Below are positions 1 to 9,621 of a stretch of 64,000 nucleotides of DNA, in pieces. The notes under the pieces were generated by a model. That model was not told the DNA's origin, searched no databases, and was given only the letters and a program-made list of their open reading frames with translations. Position 1 is the stretch's first letter, and every line of letters starts with the position of its first letter. Position numbers and translations under genes: made by a program. Origin of the DNA: Jejuia algarum (GTDB lineage: Bacteria > Bacteroidota > Bacteroidia > Flavobacteriales > Flavobacteriaceae); NCBI GenBank assembly GCA_947495775.1, contig CANMAQ010000007.1, positions 150,575 to 214,574 on the forward strand. Reading direction: 5' to 3'.

Positions 1-1757
1 CTGGTGTATTCGATGAAGGTAAAATGAACGAGTATATCGCGAATTTGAAAAACACATCAGACGAAGCTTATGCGAATTGGGTAGATTATGAAAAAAATGT
101 TGCAGCAAATGCATTACAACAAAACTACTTTAATTTAGTAAAAGCGGGATTAGTAGGGACACTTACAGAAGGTGAATTAGAGCACAAACTACAAAGCAAC
201 AAAGTAGATATTAAGTTTGTACAGTTACCGTACTCTAAGATTGCAGACAGTACTATAGAAGTAAGCAAAGGTGATATTAGCGCTTACATCAATGCACACC
301 AAAAGGAATACGAAGTTGAAGCAACCAGAGATATCAAGTATGTTGAGTTTAAAGAAGTCGCTACAGCAGCAGATGAAACGGCAATTAAAACAGAATTAGC
401 AAATTTTAAGAAGGGTACTGTAGAGTATGTAAATGGAAGAACTGATACCATTAAACCTTTTGCCCAAGTAAAAGATCACGAAAGTTATATTAATAGCATC
501 GCAGATTCTGGTATTAAGTTTGAAGATCGTTTTGTCTTTAAATCAAGTTTACCAACCGTAGCAGCAGATACGCTTTACAATTTAGACGTTGGTGCTATTT
601 ACGGGCCTTATAAAGATAACGGATTCTTTAAAATGACTAAGGTTATTGCTACGAAGCAAATTCCAGATTCAGCTAAAGTGAGACATATCTTAATTCCTTA
701 TGTAGGGGCAAGAGCTGCTAAACCAGAAGTTGTACAAACAGAGGCACAAGCTAAAGTTATAGCAGATAGTTTATTAACAATCTTGAAAAAAGACAAATCA
801 AAGTTTCCAGAATTTGTAACACAGTTTTCTTCAGATCAAGGCAGTGTGCAAAAAGAAGGACGTTACGATTGGCATCCTTACGGCACAATGGTTCCAGAAT
901 TTAATAGTTTTGAATTTGAAGAGGGTAAAGTTGGAGATATTAAAATTGTAAAAACAACGTTCGGATTCCATATCGTGGAAATAGAAGGACAGAAAGAGAA
1001 GTCTAAAGCCATTAAAGTAGGGACAATTGCAAGAAAAATAGAACCTTCTCAAGAAACTATAGATGCGATATTTAGAGACGCGTCTAATTTTGAAATTGCA
1101 GCACAAGACAATGATTTTGAAACGACAGCAAAAGCTAAGTCGTTTACAGTACGTCCTGTCAATGGAATGAAAGCTTTAGATGAAAACATACCAGGTATTG
1201 GAAGTCAAAGACCAATTGTACGTTGGGCTTTTGAAGAAGAGGCAGAGATTGGAGCTGTAAAACGTTTTACTATTCCTAATGGTTATGCTATAGCACAGAT
1301 TGTAGCAGCGCACGAAGCTGGATTAATGTCTGTGGAAGATGCTTCTGCAACCGTATTACCACTATTAAGAAAAGAGCGCAAAGCAGCGCTTATTAAAGCG
1401 CGTGTTAAAGCGACAACTTTAGAAGATATTGCATCTGCAGAAAGTACAACAGTAAGAACAGCTTCTGCAATTAATATGAAAAACCCAACCATTTCTGGAG
1501 CAGGAAGAGAGCCTTTAGTTGTTGGTGCAGCTTTTGCTTTAAAAGAAGGAGAAACGTCTCAGTTAATAGCAGGAGAAAAAGGTGTTTATAAAATACAGGT
1601 TACAAAAGTAACTCCAGCGGTAGCGTTAGATAACTACCAGTCTTTCGCAAACCAAGTACAGACTAAGAAATCTAGTGTTGTAAATACAAAACTTTACAGT
1701 GCATTAAAAGACGCTGCGGCTATTGAAGATAATAGAGCGAAGCTTCAGATACAATAA
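1..1757 (+). CDS. Periplasmic peptidyl-prolyl isomerase, PpiD/SurA type (5' partial)
   Basis: The reading frame is already open at base 3, so the start and the N-terminal membrane anchor expected of PpiD-like proteins lie outside the window; the ATG at 24 is internal. A parvulin-type rotamase domain spans about residues 215-322 counted from that ATG, with the typical opening VRHILI and closing FGFHIVEI. The flanking regions are charged, helical and linker-like, as in SurA/PpiD chaperones. Known members fold outer-membrane and secreted proteins in the periplasm. The C-terminal part contains a second, weaker rotamase-like segment with no clear active-site signature. The gene ends at a hairpin terminator shared with the convergent kinase gene. 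The family call is firm; the exact orthology (PpiD or SurA) is not. Confidence 0.88.
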   Translation, partial: GVFDEGKMNEYIANLKNTSDEAYANWVDYEKNVAANALQQNYFNLVKAGLVGTLTEGELEHKLQSNKVDIKFVQLPYSKIADSTIEVSKGDISAYINAHQKEYEVEATRDIKYVEFKEVATAADETAIKTELANFKKGTVEYVNGRTDTIKPFAQVKDHESYINSIADSGIKFEDRFVFKSSLPTVAADTLYNLDVGAIYGPYKDNGFFKMTKVIATKQIPDSAKVRHILIPYVGARAAKPEVVQTEAQAKVIADSLLTILKKDKSKFPEFVTQFSSDQGSVQKEGRYDWHPYGTMVPEFNSFEFEEGKVGDIKIVKTTFGFHIVEIEGQKEKSKAIKVGTIARKIEPSQETIDAIFRDASNFEIAAQDNDFETTAKAKSFTVRPVNGMKALDENIPGIGSQRPIVRWAFEEEAEIGAVKRFTIPNGYAIAQIVAAHEAGLMSVEDASATVLPLLRKERKAALIKARVKATTLEDIASAESTTVRTASAINMKNPTISGAGREPLVVGAAFALKEGETSQLIAGEKGVYKIQVTKVTPAVALDNYQSFANQVQTKKSSVVNTKLYSALKDAAAIEDNRAKLQIQ

Positions 1758-1780
1758 ATGATAAGGTATTTTAATACCAC

Positions 1781-1817
1781 AAAAAAAGCCTCAATTTTTA
1801 AAATTGAGGCTTTTTTT
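1781..1817. terminator. Bidirectional intrinsic terminator
   Basis: Perfect inverted repeat AGCCTCAATTT / AAATTGAGGCT with a TTAA loop, flanked by a run of A on the left and a run of T on the right. It sits between the convergent isomerase and GHMP kinase genes, so it can end transcription from both sides. Confidence 0.9.
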
Positions 1818-1832
1818 GTGATGTATTTTTAG

Positions 1833-2750
1833 TTATAAAATCATTTGGTGGTACGGCACTACAGTATCAAATCCCTTAGCTTTAAAATAAGCGGTTGGGT
1901 TGGTCTCAGAAGCCGCTAAAATGAAATCGCCACCCCATGCGCCTAAACTTTTAACCGCACCGTTAAAGTCTTTAAAAAGACGTGTGCCTACTTGTTCTTG
2001 CTTTGTCAACGCTGCAATAAGGTGTTCATGCCCCTTGATTAAATCCTGAAAAGCACTTAATGTAGTACATTGTAATACCGCCTCAGTAATGGCCGAAATC
2101 TCAGAAAGTGCCGTGCCAAGGTCGCCCTTTAGAGCTTTGTAATGGGCAATGCCTTCTCTGCTGTTTTGTTTTTCATTCAAATACACAAAATAAAGCTGAT
2201 CGCAGTAAGCAGGGGAAAATTGCACAGGACTTACACTAGGACTATCATCTGTAATGTTATAACATATAGGCGAATCGTGCTGCGCACAAGCAATATCGTA
2301 ACCACTACCTCCAAAAGTGAGTTTAAGAAGCGCATAAGGATTAACACCAGCCCATTGAGCGACATTATTAATAAGAGTAGAGGAGGTGCCTAACCCCCAT
2401 TGCCTTGGGAAATCTAAGTACGTTTCTATTTTAAACCCATAGTCGGTGTTAAGAAATTCTGGATTTAAGCGTCGCGCCGCAACCAAGATTTGAAGTAATC
2501 GTAATGAAGGGGTACTAGGGCTAATCGTTTCTAGCGTAGTATGCTCTAGCACATCTAAATGCAGCTGGTCTTGAAACCAAAGTTGTTTTGCAACATCATA
2601 GCTATACCAATGCAATTCTGGAGTTGTAAGAGGTGTGAGTTCTAAGCTTTGTCCTTGCGCCGTAGGAATGGCTAGTGCTAAGGCACCATCTAAAACCACG
2701 TATTCTCCAGTGAGTAATAGTTTACCGTTACTTTTATAGCTTTTTTGCAA
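1833..2750 (-). CDS. GHMP-family kinase, mevalonate-pathway type
   Basis: 305 aa, TTG start. The N-terminus (NGKLLLTGEYVVLDG) is the GHMP opening strand. The glycine-rich ATP loop is GLGTSS at residues 119-124, preceded by a proline four residues earlier, and GSGYDIA at 148-154 is the second conserved motif. Together these point to a mevalonate or phosphomevalonate kinase, which phosphorylates mevalonate intermediates on the way to isopentenyl diphosphate in the cytoplasm. It lies 19 bases behind the HMG-CoA reductase gene on the same strand and is surely co-transcribed, which supports the pathway assignment. The exact substrate cannot be settled from sequence alone; flavobacterial genomes carry several related GHMP kinases. 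Confidence 0.87.
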   Translation of the reverse strand: MQKSYKSNGKLLLTGEYVVLDGALALAIPTAQGQSLELTPLTTPELHWYSYDVAKQLWFQDQLHLDVLEHTTLETISPSTPSLRLLQILVAARRLNPEFLNTDYGFKIETYLDFPRQWGLGTSSTLINNVAQWAGVNPYALLKLTFGGSGYDIACAQHDSPICYNITDDSPSVSPVQFSPAYCDQLYFVYLNEKQNSREGIAHYKALKGDLGTALSEISAITEAVLQCTTLSAFQDLIKGHEHLIAALTKQEQVGTRLFKDFNGAVKSLGAWGGDFILAASETNPTAYFKAKGFDTVVPYHQMIL

Positions 2751-2769
2751 TGTGTTTCCTATTTTGATA

Positions 2770-4086
2770 TTAAACTCTTAACTTTTTAAGGGCATCTACA
2801 ACCGCACTATGCGTTACCGTATGGGTTTTAAAATGTTCGGTTAGGGTTAGCTTTTCGGCAGGACTCGCTTCAAATTGATTTAAAATATTCATAAGGTGCA
2901 TTTTCATGTGGCCTTGCTGAATTCCCGTAGTCGTTAACGATCTTAAAGCTGCAAAATTCTGAGCCAAACCAGCAACAGCAACAATTTGCATAAGCGTTTT
3001 TGCTGAAGGTTGCCCTAAAAGTTCCAAAGCGAGTTTGACTAAAGGATGTAAGCCCGTTAGGCCTCCTACAGTACCTAAGGCAAGTGGGATGTCCATCCAA
3101 AACTTAAAGATGCCATTTTCTATTTTAGCATGCGATAAGCTCGAATACCGACCGTCTTTGGCAGCATAGGCATGTACACCAGCTTCTACAGCTCTAAAAT
3201 CATTCCCTGTCGCTAGAACCACTGCGTCTATACCATTCATCACACCTTTGTTATGAGTTACAGCACGGTAAGGCTCTACTTCTGCAATAGCAACCGCTTG
3301 TACAAATTTAGTCGCGAAATCATGACCAGAAATACCATTCTTTTCTTGAAGGGCCTCAACAGGACAACTTACTTCTGCCCTTACCAAACATTCGGGGACA
3401 TAGTTAGAGAGAATACTCATGACAATAGTGATGTCACGCTCTGTAGCTGTAAACGTTTCAAAATGTAAAGCCCCGTCTTTAAATGTCTTGGCAAACTGTT
3501 CCAAACAGGAGTTGATGAAATTAGCTCCCATAGCATCTAAGGTTTCAAAAGACGCATGAAGTTGGTAGTAATTGTCTATATCTTGTGTTTTATCTCTAAG
3601 TTCAATAGCTAAAATGCCACCACCACGTTTTTCCATATTACGGGTAATGGGTTTGGCATCAGCAATAAGTTGGGCTTTAATATGTTTAAAATACTGTTGT
3701 AAATGCTCAGGATTTCCTGTGTACATGAAATGAACCTGTCCTATTTTTTTAGTAGCAATCACTTCCGTTTTAAAACCACCTCTATCTAACCAAAACTTCG
3801 CAGCTTTACTTGCCGCAGCAACCACAGAGCTTTCCTCTATGGCCATAGGAATGGTATAAACCTCGCCATTTATTAGAAAATTTGGCGCTACACCCAAGGG
3901 CAAATAGTAATTAGAAACAGTGTTCTCTATAAATTCATCATGCAATTGCTGCAAGGCTTCATCGCTATGCCAATACTGTTTTAAAACGGCTTTGGCAGCA
4001 TCGGCATTAGAGAAATAGGTGTCGGCAATCCAATCAATTTTTTCTAATTTAGAACGTTTAGAAAACCCCGAAATAATCTTAGTCAT
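2770..4086 (-). CDS. Hydroxymethylglutaryl-CoA reductase, bacterial class II
   Basis: About 438 aa from the ATG at 4086; a longer reading from the ATG at 4098 adds four residues (MHAT). I prefer 4086 because a promoter -7 element at 4108-4115 would put the transcript start almost on the upstream ATG. Visible signatures are EESSVVAAAS (catalytic Glu region), THNKGVMNGIDAV (catalytic Lys), ATGND (catalytic Asp) and GHMKMH near the C-terminus (catalytic His). The enzyme interconverts HMG-CoA and mevalonate. No N-terminal membrane region is present, as expected for class II enzymes. With the downstream GHMP kinase it forms a two-gene isoprenoid operon, so this bacterium probably makes isoprenoids by the mevalonate route. 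Confidence 0.93.
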   Translation of the reverse strand: MTKIISGFSKRSKLEKIDWIADTYFSNADAAKAVLKQYWHSDEALQQLHDEFIENTVSNYYLPLGVAPNFLINGEVYTIPMAIEESSVVAAASKAAKFWLDRGGFKTEVIATKKIGQVHFMYTGNPEHLQQYFKHIKAQLIADAKPITRNMEKRGGGILAIELRDKTQDIDNYYQLHASFETLDAMGANFINSCLEQFAKTFKDGALHFETFTATERDITIVMSILSNYVPECLVRAEVSCPVEALQEKNGISGHDFATKFVQAVAIAEVEPYRAVTHNKGVMNGIDAVVLATGNDFRAVEAGVHAYAAKDGRYSSLSHAKIENGIFKFWMDIPLALGTVGGLTGLHPLVKLALELLGQPSAKTLMQIVAVAGLAQNFAALRSLTTTGIQQGHMKMHLMNILNQFEASPAEKLTLTEHFKTHTVTHSAVVDALKKLRV

Positions 4087-4107
4087 AGTTGCATGCATTT
4101 ATTGGCG

Positions 4108-4115
4108 CAAAGATA
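4108..4115 (-). promoter_or_regulatory. Bacteroidota-type -7 element for the HMG-CoA reductase operon
   Basis: On the minus strand this reads TATCTTTG, an exact TAnnTTTG. The base triplet 18 bases upstream is TTC rather than TTG, so the -33 element is one base off. It lies about 22 bases before the chosen start codon. Confidence 0.55.
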
Positions 4116-4283
4116 GCACTCTTCTTAAGAATTGAAAGACTCTCCTAAGGCGTTATTTTACCACTTTTAAACCTAAAACCTGTTACAGTTTGAACTCTAG
4201 CAAAGGCTTAGAATGATTTGTATTACAAAATAAAACCTTAGGGTTCCTTTATATTTACTTTCAGATTTTCGCCTCCAGTATAA

Positions 4284-4311
4284 AGTTCTGCTGTATAAAC
4301 TAAGCAGAACT
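4284..4311. promoter_or_regulatory. 9-bp inverted repeat in the 372-bp divergent intergenic region
   Basis: AGTTCTGCT and AGCAGAACT form a perfect inverted repeat separated by ten bases. There is no T-run after it, so it is not an obvious terminator. It sits a few bases upstream of the candidate -33 of the DPP-IV gene promoter and could be an operator. The remainder of 4087-4458 holds the two promoters and a short AT-rich palindrome (4217-4229) but no gene. Confidence 0.45.
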
Positions 4312-4316
4312 GTTAA

Positions 4317-4343
4317 TTGATTCGGTTAAATGCATTATTTTTG
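4317..4343 (+). promoter_or_regulatory. Candidate promoter of the DPP-IV gene
   Basis: TTG at 4317-4319, a 16-base spacer, then TATTTTTG at 4336-4343, an exact TAnnTTTG. The spacer is one base below the usual 17-23. This implies a 5' leader of about 110 bases before the gene at 4459. Confidence 0.45.
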
Positions 4344-4458
4344 GTAAACTTGAAGTAGGTTTAAAAAATCAATACGTTTTTAAGAGCAAACACTACGAAT
4401 AATTGATTTTTTAGACAGTATTAAAACTAAAAATTGATCTAAAAGGTTTTACACATAT

Positions 4459-6648
4459 ATGAAATATACCCTAAGTACCTTGATTGTTTGTTTATTGCTA
4501 TCTGCTGCTGCAGTAGCTCAGAAAAAAGCCATTACCTTAGACGATGTATGGAACGGTGTATACAGAACAAAAGGTTTAGACGATTTGCATTCTATGCAAA
4601 ATGGCAAGGCGTATGCCGTGTTTAATTTTGACAGGGTTGAACGTTCTACTCGTGTTGAAATTTATAACTATAAGACAGGTGAAAAAGTAAAAACACTTGT
4701 GTCTTCTGCAGATCTTCCAGAATTGAATTACTTCACAGATTATAGTTTTAGCGCAGATGAAAGTCATGTATTATTAGCAACAGAGGGCGCGTCTATCTAT
4801 CGGTATTCTTCTAAAGCGCGCTACTATGTTTATAATGTCAAGACCAAAGGCCTAATAGAAGTTGCAGAAGGTAAAATACAAGAACCTACATTTTCGCCAG
4901 ATGGCAAAAAAGTCGCCTACGTTTTCGAAAATAATATTTATGTGTTTGATATCGCATCGGGCAGTACAGATCAAATCACATTCGATGGTGTAAAAAATAA
5001 AATTAAGAATGGGATTACAGATTGGGTTTATGAAGAGGAGTTCACATTTGTACGTGCTTTTGAATGGAATGCGACAAGTTCTAAAATCGCATTTATACAA
5101 TTTGATGAAACTCAAGTCCCTGAATTCTCCATGGATGTGTATGGCAAAGGCCTTTACCAAACGCAGGAAGTGTTTAAATATCCTAAAGCAGGAACAGAAA
5201 ACGCTAAAGTGGAAGTGTTTGTTTTTGATATAGAACGTAATACGACAACGCCAATAGCATTCACGAAATCGTATATAGATTTTTATATCCCTAGACTTCA
5301 ATGGACACCTAAAGGAGAGGTGTTGAGTGTTCAAGTTTTAAACCGCGCTCAAAATGCCTTAGACCTTTGGTTTGTAAATACAGATACAAGTACCATGAAC
5401 CTTGTATTAGAGGAACGTGATAAGGCCTATGTAGAGGTTACCGACTATTTGACATTTTTAGAAGATAGCAGTTTTCTTTGGACGAGTGAAAAGGATGGGT
5501 ATAATCACCTCTACCACTACGCGCCAACAGGAAAACTTATTACGCAGGTTACTAAAGGGCAGTGGGAAGTTACCGATTTTTATGGATATGACCCCTCACG
5601 AAGTACTTTGTTTTATCAATCTACAGAAAATGGCACGATAAACAGAGCAGTATATAGTATTAAATTAAATGGCCGTCATAAAAAAGGATTAGCACTACGT
5701 GAAGGGACAAATTCAGCAGAGTTTAGTGCTAATTTTTCACTTTTTATAAATACGTTTTCTAATGCTGTAACACCGCCAGAATTTACACTTCATGAAGCGG
5801 TATCTGGGCGTTTAGTCAAACCAATCAAAGATAACAAAGCCCTTTTAGAGCAACTTTCGGAGGTAGAAATGTCTCAAAAAGAATTTGGAACCCTCTCAGT
5901 TCATGGCAATGATTTAAATATGTGGCTGTTAAAACCCGCAAATTTCGATGCGCAAAAGACCTACCCACTATTCATGTACCAGTATTCTGGACCAGGTTCG
6001 CAATATGTATCTAATGCTTGGCATACTACAAATGACTATTGGATGCAGATTCTAGCTCAACAAGGTTACATCGTAGCCTGTGTAGATGGTAGAGGAACGG
6101 GGTATAAAGGCGCAGCTTTTAAGAAAGTCACTCAAGGCAATTTGGGGCATTATGAAGTAGAAGACCAGATAGAAGCAGCAAAGCAATTGGGCGCCTTTCC
6201 TTATATTGATAAAACGCGAATAGGCATATCGGGATGGAGTTATGGCGGTTTTGTAAGCAGTAATTGTTTGTTTAAAGGGCATACCGTATTTAAAATGGCT
6301 ATAGCTGTTGCACCAGTTACCAGTTGGCGTTTTTACGATACCATATATACAGAACGTTATTTAGGATTGCCAGAAAATAACGCAGAAGGCTACGACGCGA
6401 ATTCACCAATGACGCATGTTGCGCAATTAAAAGGTGACTTTTTAGTGGTGCATGGCTCGGCCGATGATAATGTACATGTGCAAAACACCATGCGCTTGGT
6501 AGAAGCTTTAATACAAGCCGATAAAGATTTTGATTGGGCCATTTATCCCGATAAAAATCATGGCATATACGGTGGTAATACACGCTTACATCTCTACAAA
6601 AAAATGACGCGATTTATCCATGAAACACTTGGCGATAAACGAGAATAA
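4459..6648 (+). CDS. Exported dipeptidyl-peptidase IV family serine peptidase (S9B)
   Basis: 729 aa with a signal peptide (MKYTLSTLIVCLLLSAAAVAQ). Residues of about 40-480 form the DPP-IV beta-propeller and include WVYEEEF at 189-195; this double-Glu motif binds the free N-terminus of substrates in DPP-IV. The C-terminal alpha/beta-hydrolase domain has the nucleophile Ser594 in GWSYGGF, the acid in HGSADDNVH (669/670) and His701 in KNHG, so the triad is complete. The family removes Xaa-Pro or Xaa-Ala dipeptides from peptide N-termini, here in the periplasm or at the cell surface. The POT-type peptide transporter starts 37 bases downstream, suggesting a peptide-scavenging operon. No T9SS sorting domain is present, so a periplasmic location is more likely. 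Confidence 0.95.
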   Translation: MKYTLSTLIVCLLLSAAAVAQKKAITLDDVWNGVYRTKGLDDLHSMQNGKAYAVFNFDRVERSTRVEIYNYKTGEKVKTLVSSADLPELNYFTDYSFSADESHVLLATEGASIYRYSSKARYYVYNVKTKGLIEVAEGKIQEPTFSPDGKKVAYVFENNIYVFDIASGSTDQITFDGVKNKIKNGITDWVYEEEFTFVRAFEWNATSSKIAFIQFDETQVPEFSMDVYGKGLYQTQEVFKYPKAGTENAKVEVFVFDIERNTTTPIAFTKSYIDFYIPRLQWTPKGEVLSVQVLNRAQNALDLWFVNTDTSTMNLVLEERDKAYVEVTDYLTFLEDSSFLWTSEKDGYNHLYHYAPTGKLITQVTKGQWEVTDFYGYDPSRSTLFYQSTENGTINRAVYSIKLNGRHKKGLALREGTNSAEFSANFSLFINTFSNAVTPPEFTLHEAVSGRLVKPIKDNKALLEQLSEVEMSQKEFGTLSVHGNDLNMWLLKPANFDAQKTYPLFMYQYSGPGSQYVSNAWHTTNDYWMQILAQQGYIVACVDGRGTGYKGAAFKKVTQGNLGHYEVEDQIEAAKQLGAFPYIDKTRIGISGWSYGGFVSSNCLFKGHTVFKMAIAVAPVTSWRFYDTIYTERYLGLPENNAEGYDANSPMTHVAQLKGDFLVVHGSADDNVHVQNTMRLVEALIQADKDFDWAIYPDKNHGIYGGNTRLHLYKKMTRFIHETLGDKRE

Positions 6649-6685
6649 AGGGTTTAATTAATTGATAATACGAAACAACTGATTT

Positions 6686-9058
6686 ATGAAGACAGATATA
6701 GAAAATTTATTTAAAGATAAGGTCTTAGGACATCCAGCAGGTTTATTTGTTGTGTTCTTTACAGAAATGTGGGAACGTTTTTCTTTTTATGGCATGCGGG
6801 TTTTATTAATAAATTTTCTAACTATGGCAGCAATAGGTTATAATCCTGGTTGGGAATGGTCTGTTGAAAATGCAGGTGCCTTATTTGGTACTTATGCCAT
6901 GTTATTGTATATCACACCTATTATTGGAGGTTGGATTGCAGATAAATATACAGGTTACCGTTGGGCAGTCATCATTGGGGCCTTCATTATGACATTAGGT
7001 CACTTATCTATGGCTTTTGAAACTGAAGCATCCTTGTATATTGGCTTGGTGCTTTTAGTTATTGGAACTGGTTTTTTTAAACCCACAATGACTTCCATAA
7101 TTTCTGAAATGTACAAAAGCAGGCCTGAAAAAAAAGATGGTGCTTATACTATTTATTATATGGGGGTAAATGCAGGGGCTTTTTTTGGGATGATGCTTTG
7201 CGGCTATTTAGCCGAAAAAATAGGATGGGCCTATGGTTTCGGTTTGGCAGGCATTTTTATGCTTTTAGGAACACTTCAGTTTTGGTTAGCAGGGGCTTTG
7301 TTTGGACAAATAGGAGCTAAACCTTCTTTAATACATGAGGAGGAATTGCCCCAAACTAATAATGACCAAACCTTAGCCCCATTAGAAGGCTTAGAAGAAG
7401 AAAAGCCCAATCCATTTACATTAACAGATAAAATACTAATACTAATATCCTCAATTATAGGCTTAGGGTATGCTATTAATGACCCCTTGTCTAAAATCGC
7501 AGGAATAGACCTCTTTTCTGTATTTAAAATAGGAAACTTAGAAGGACAGTACACAGCTGTTTTATTGGCGCTAACCTTATTTTTAGTTTTGGTAATCACT
7601 AGAATTTCACGTTACTCTAAAATTGTTAGAGACCGTATGATAGCATTTATAATCTTTGCTTTTTTTACAGTCTTTTTTTGGTTATCATTCGAGCAAGGCG
7701 CTTCTTCATTGGTCATATTTGCGAGAGATAACGTTAATAGATTATTAAGTGGAGGTGCAGCGACAACATTTAATGTGATTAATCTATTACTAACGGTAGT
7801 TCCTCTTCTTATTATTTCTTGGGTATTGTATCTCTTGTGGAAAAAAACCTTTACTAAGATTCCAGGATCTAATGTTGTACTTGTTGTTTGTTTTGTGGTC
7901 ATGTGGGGGTTAGTAGGATGGATGTTAAATAGAGACTTCAACACAGTTGCTTACGATGTTGCTTATAAAACAATTAAGACGACTGTTTCGCCTAATAGTT
8001 ATAACGCAACGGCGACCACCTTAAAGGCTTTTAATGCCAAAATGGTGTCAGGACATTTTAAGACTATGATAGATGGAGAAGAGGCAACCATCTCAATAGA
8101 TAGTATTAAAGTTGGATCGCAAACACTACTTTTAGAGACGTCTTCATTAAAGAACAGCAAAGCGAAATTAAAAGAACAAGAGGCATTTAATATAAAGTAT
8201 TTAATTGCCATTCAGAATATAACAGACACTAAAGTAGCTACGGTGTACTACCATAAAGATGATAAGGTGCTTACACAACCTTTAAACACATTGTATTTTC
8301 ACACCCCAATAACGGAGACGATGTCATTAGGCCCAAAACTTGTTATTGAAGAAAAGATAACGTCTGTAGCAGAGCCTATTGCGTTACAAGTAGGGGATGC
8401 CATAAAAATGATTGTAAAAGACAATCAAGGAAGTTCCTACGGGTATTTGGACGATTTACGTCTTTCAGCATCAAGGTCAAGAGGTACGCGTTTGAAAAGA
8501 GACAACGGCATAGTCGATGCGCGTGTTACAAAAGTAAAAGCCAATGAAGTAGAAATTACAGTGTCGTGGTTTAGTATTTTGAATTCCTTTTTTATTATTG
8601 TTTTTGCATCGTTTTTTTCTAAATGGTGGGACAGTAAATACAATCCTAGTGCTGCAGCCAAATATGCCTTAGGATTAATTTTAATGGCCATTGGTTTTGG
8701 ATTATTAGCTTTTGGAGCTAGTGGTCTTGTAGACGGTGTTAAGGTGAGTATGATTTGGTTAATTCTAGCATATCTTTTCCATACTTTAGGCGAACTGTGT
8801 CTCTCTCCTGTAGGTCTATCTTATGTAAGTAAGTTAGTGCCGCCTAGAATGATTGCTTTAATGTTTGGGATGTGGTACCTTGCAATAGCCATTGGAAATA
8901 AGTTGGCAGCTGTACTTGGAGGACAAATAGAAAATATCACTAAGGCTTACAGTTTATCAACATTCTTTCTCATATTTACGATAGTGCCTTTAGTGGCTGG
9001 GATTGTAATTTTAGTATTAAATCCTTTATTAAAAAGGCTTATGCATGGTGTGCGTTAA
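6686..9058 (+). CDS. POT/PTR-family proton-coupled peptide transporter with large insert
   Basis: 790 aa, a multi-spanning inner-membrane protein of the major facilitator superfamily. The POT signature ExxER is at residues 27-31 (FTEMWERFSFYG), and GYLAEKIGWAYGFGLAG lies in the first half. The family imports di- and tripeptides with protons. It follows the DPP-IV gene, whose dipeptide products would be natural cargo. An unusual hydrophilic insert of about 205 residues (roughly 415-622) lies between membrane segments, rich in beta-like polar sequence; the characterised E. coli POT proteins of about 500 aa lack it. The insert starts and ends in frame without a break, so it is a real domain and not a fusion error. 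Its role is unknown to me. Confidence 0.93.
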   Translation: MKTDIENLFKDKVLGHPAGLFVVFFTEMWERFSFYGMRVLLINFLTMAAIGYNPGWEWSVENAGALFGTYAMLLYITPIIGGWIADKYTGYRWAVIIGAFIMTLGHLSMAFETEASLYIGLVLLVIGTGFFKPTMTSIISEMYKSRPEKKDGAYTIYYMGVNAGAFFGMMLCGYLAEKIGWAYGFGLAGIFMLLGTLQFWLAGALFGQIGAKPSLIHEEELPQTNNDQTLAPLEGLEEEKPNPFTLTDKILILISSIIGLGYAINDPLSKIAGIDLFSVFKIGNLEGQYTAVLLALTLFLVLVITRISRYSKIVRDRMIAFIIFAFFTVFFWLSFEQGASSLVIFARDNVNRLLSGGAATTFNVINLLLTVVPLLIISWVLYLLWKKTFTKIPGSNVVLVVCFVVMWGLVGWMLNRDFNTVAYDVAYKTIKTTVSPNSYNATATTLKAFNAKMVSGHFKTMIDGEEATISIDSIKVGSQTLLLETSSLKNSKAKLKEQEAFNIKYLIAIQNITDTKVATVYYHKDDKVLTQPLNTLYFHTPITETMSLGPKLVIEEKITSVAEPIALQVGDAIKMIVKDNQGSSYGYLDDLRLSASRSRGTRLKRDNGIVDARVTKVKANEVEITVSWFSILNSFFIIVFASFFSKWWDSKYNPSAAAKYALGLILMAIGFGLLAFGASGLVDGVKVSMIWLILAYLFHTLGELCLSPVGLSYVSKLVPPRMIALMFGMWYLAIAIGNKLAAVLGGQIENITKAYSLSTFFLIFTIVPLVAGIVILVLNPLLKRLMHGVR

Positions 9059-9082
9059 TCGAGAAATCAATGAAAAATATTT

Positions 9083-9109
9083 AAAAAGAAGCATATTAGA
9101 TGCTTTTTT
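9083..9109 (+). terminator. Intrinsic terminator after the peptide transporter
   Basis: GAAGCAT, a short ATTAG-type loop, then ATGCTTTTTTC gives a stem followed by a T-run, 25 bases after the stop codon. Confidence 0.7.
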
Positions 9110-9144
9110 CGTAAGTTAGGCATAAGATTTGCAACTCATCTATT

Positions 9145-9621
9145 ATGAAAAAGACGATTTACCTACTTATCGCGCTATTATTCGTTATGGGCTTTAGTCA
9201 TGCACAAGAGGTTGTGTGGCATCAAGATATGAAAAAAGCTTCTGAATTAGCCATAGCAGAACAAAAACCCCTAATGTTATTTTTTACAGGATCAGATTGG
9301 TGTGGTTGGTGTATAAAGCTTCAAAAGGAAGTTTTATTAACGAAAGACTTTGAAACTTGGGCCGCAGAACATGTGATCTTAGTGGAATTAGATTTTCCTA
9401 GACGCAAAAAACAAGATAAAGACACGCAGATTCAAAATTATCAAATGCAAAACCTTTTTAAAGTAAGAGGATATCCTACGGTAGTTTTTGCAGACCCAGA
9501 GAAAACGTCTAACGACAGAACAAACCTAATTCATATGGGAAGTACGGGCTTCGTTAAAGGCGGATCTAAAAAATGGCTAGCCGTAGCTGATAATATTATA
9601 AACTCGAGGCAAAAATCGTAA
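9145..9621 (+). CDS. Exported thioredoxin-fold protein (CGWC active site)
   Basis: 158 aa with a signal peptide ending near SHAQ (residue 21). The active site is DWCGWC, with the redox cysteines at 53 and 56, followed by a helix and a cis-proline segment (RGYPTVVF), as in the thioredoxin fold. A CGWC pair and the short length are typical of Bacteroidota thioredoxin-like periplasmic proteins, which reduce or oxidise disulfides. No dedicated partner is visible. A terminator upstream and a fresh -7 element at its stop codon suggest it is a separate unit from both neighbours. The redox direction cannot be inferred. Confidence 0.85.
   Translation: MKKTIYLLIALLFVMGFSHAQEVVWHQDMKKASELAIAEQKPLMLFFTGSDWCGWCIKLQKEVLLTKDFETWAAEHVILVELDFPRRKKQDKDTQIQNYQMQNLFKVRGYPTVVFADPEKTSNDRTNLIHMGSTGFVKGGSKKWLAVADNIINSRQKS

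Noticed and set aside
4217..4229. AT-rich 13-base palindrome TTTGTATTACAAA
   Set aside because: Short and AT-rich, likely to arise by chance in this genome; no promoter element is next to it.
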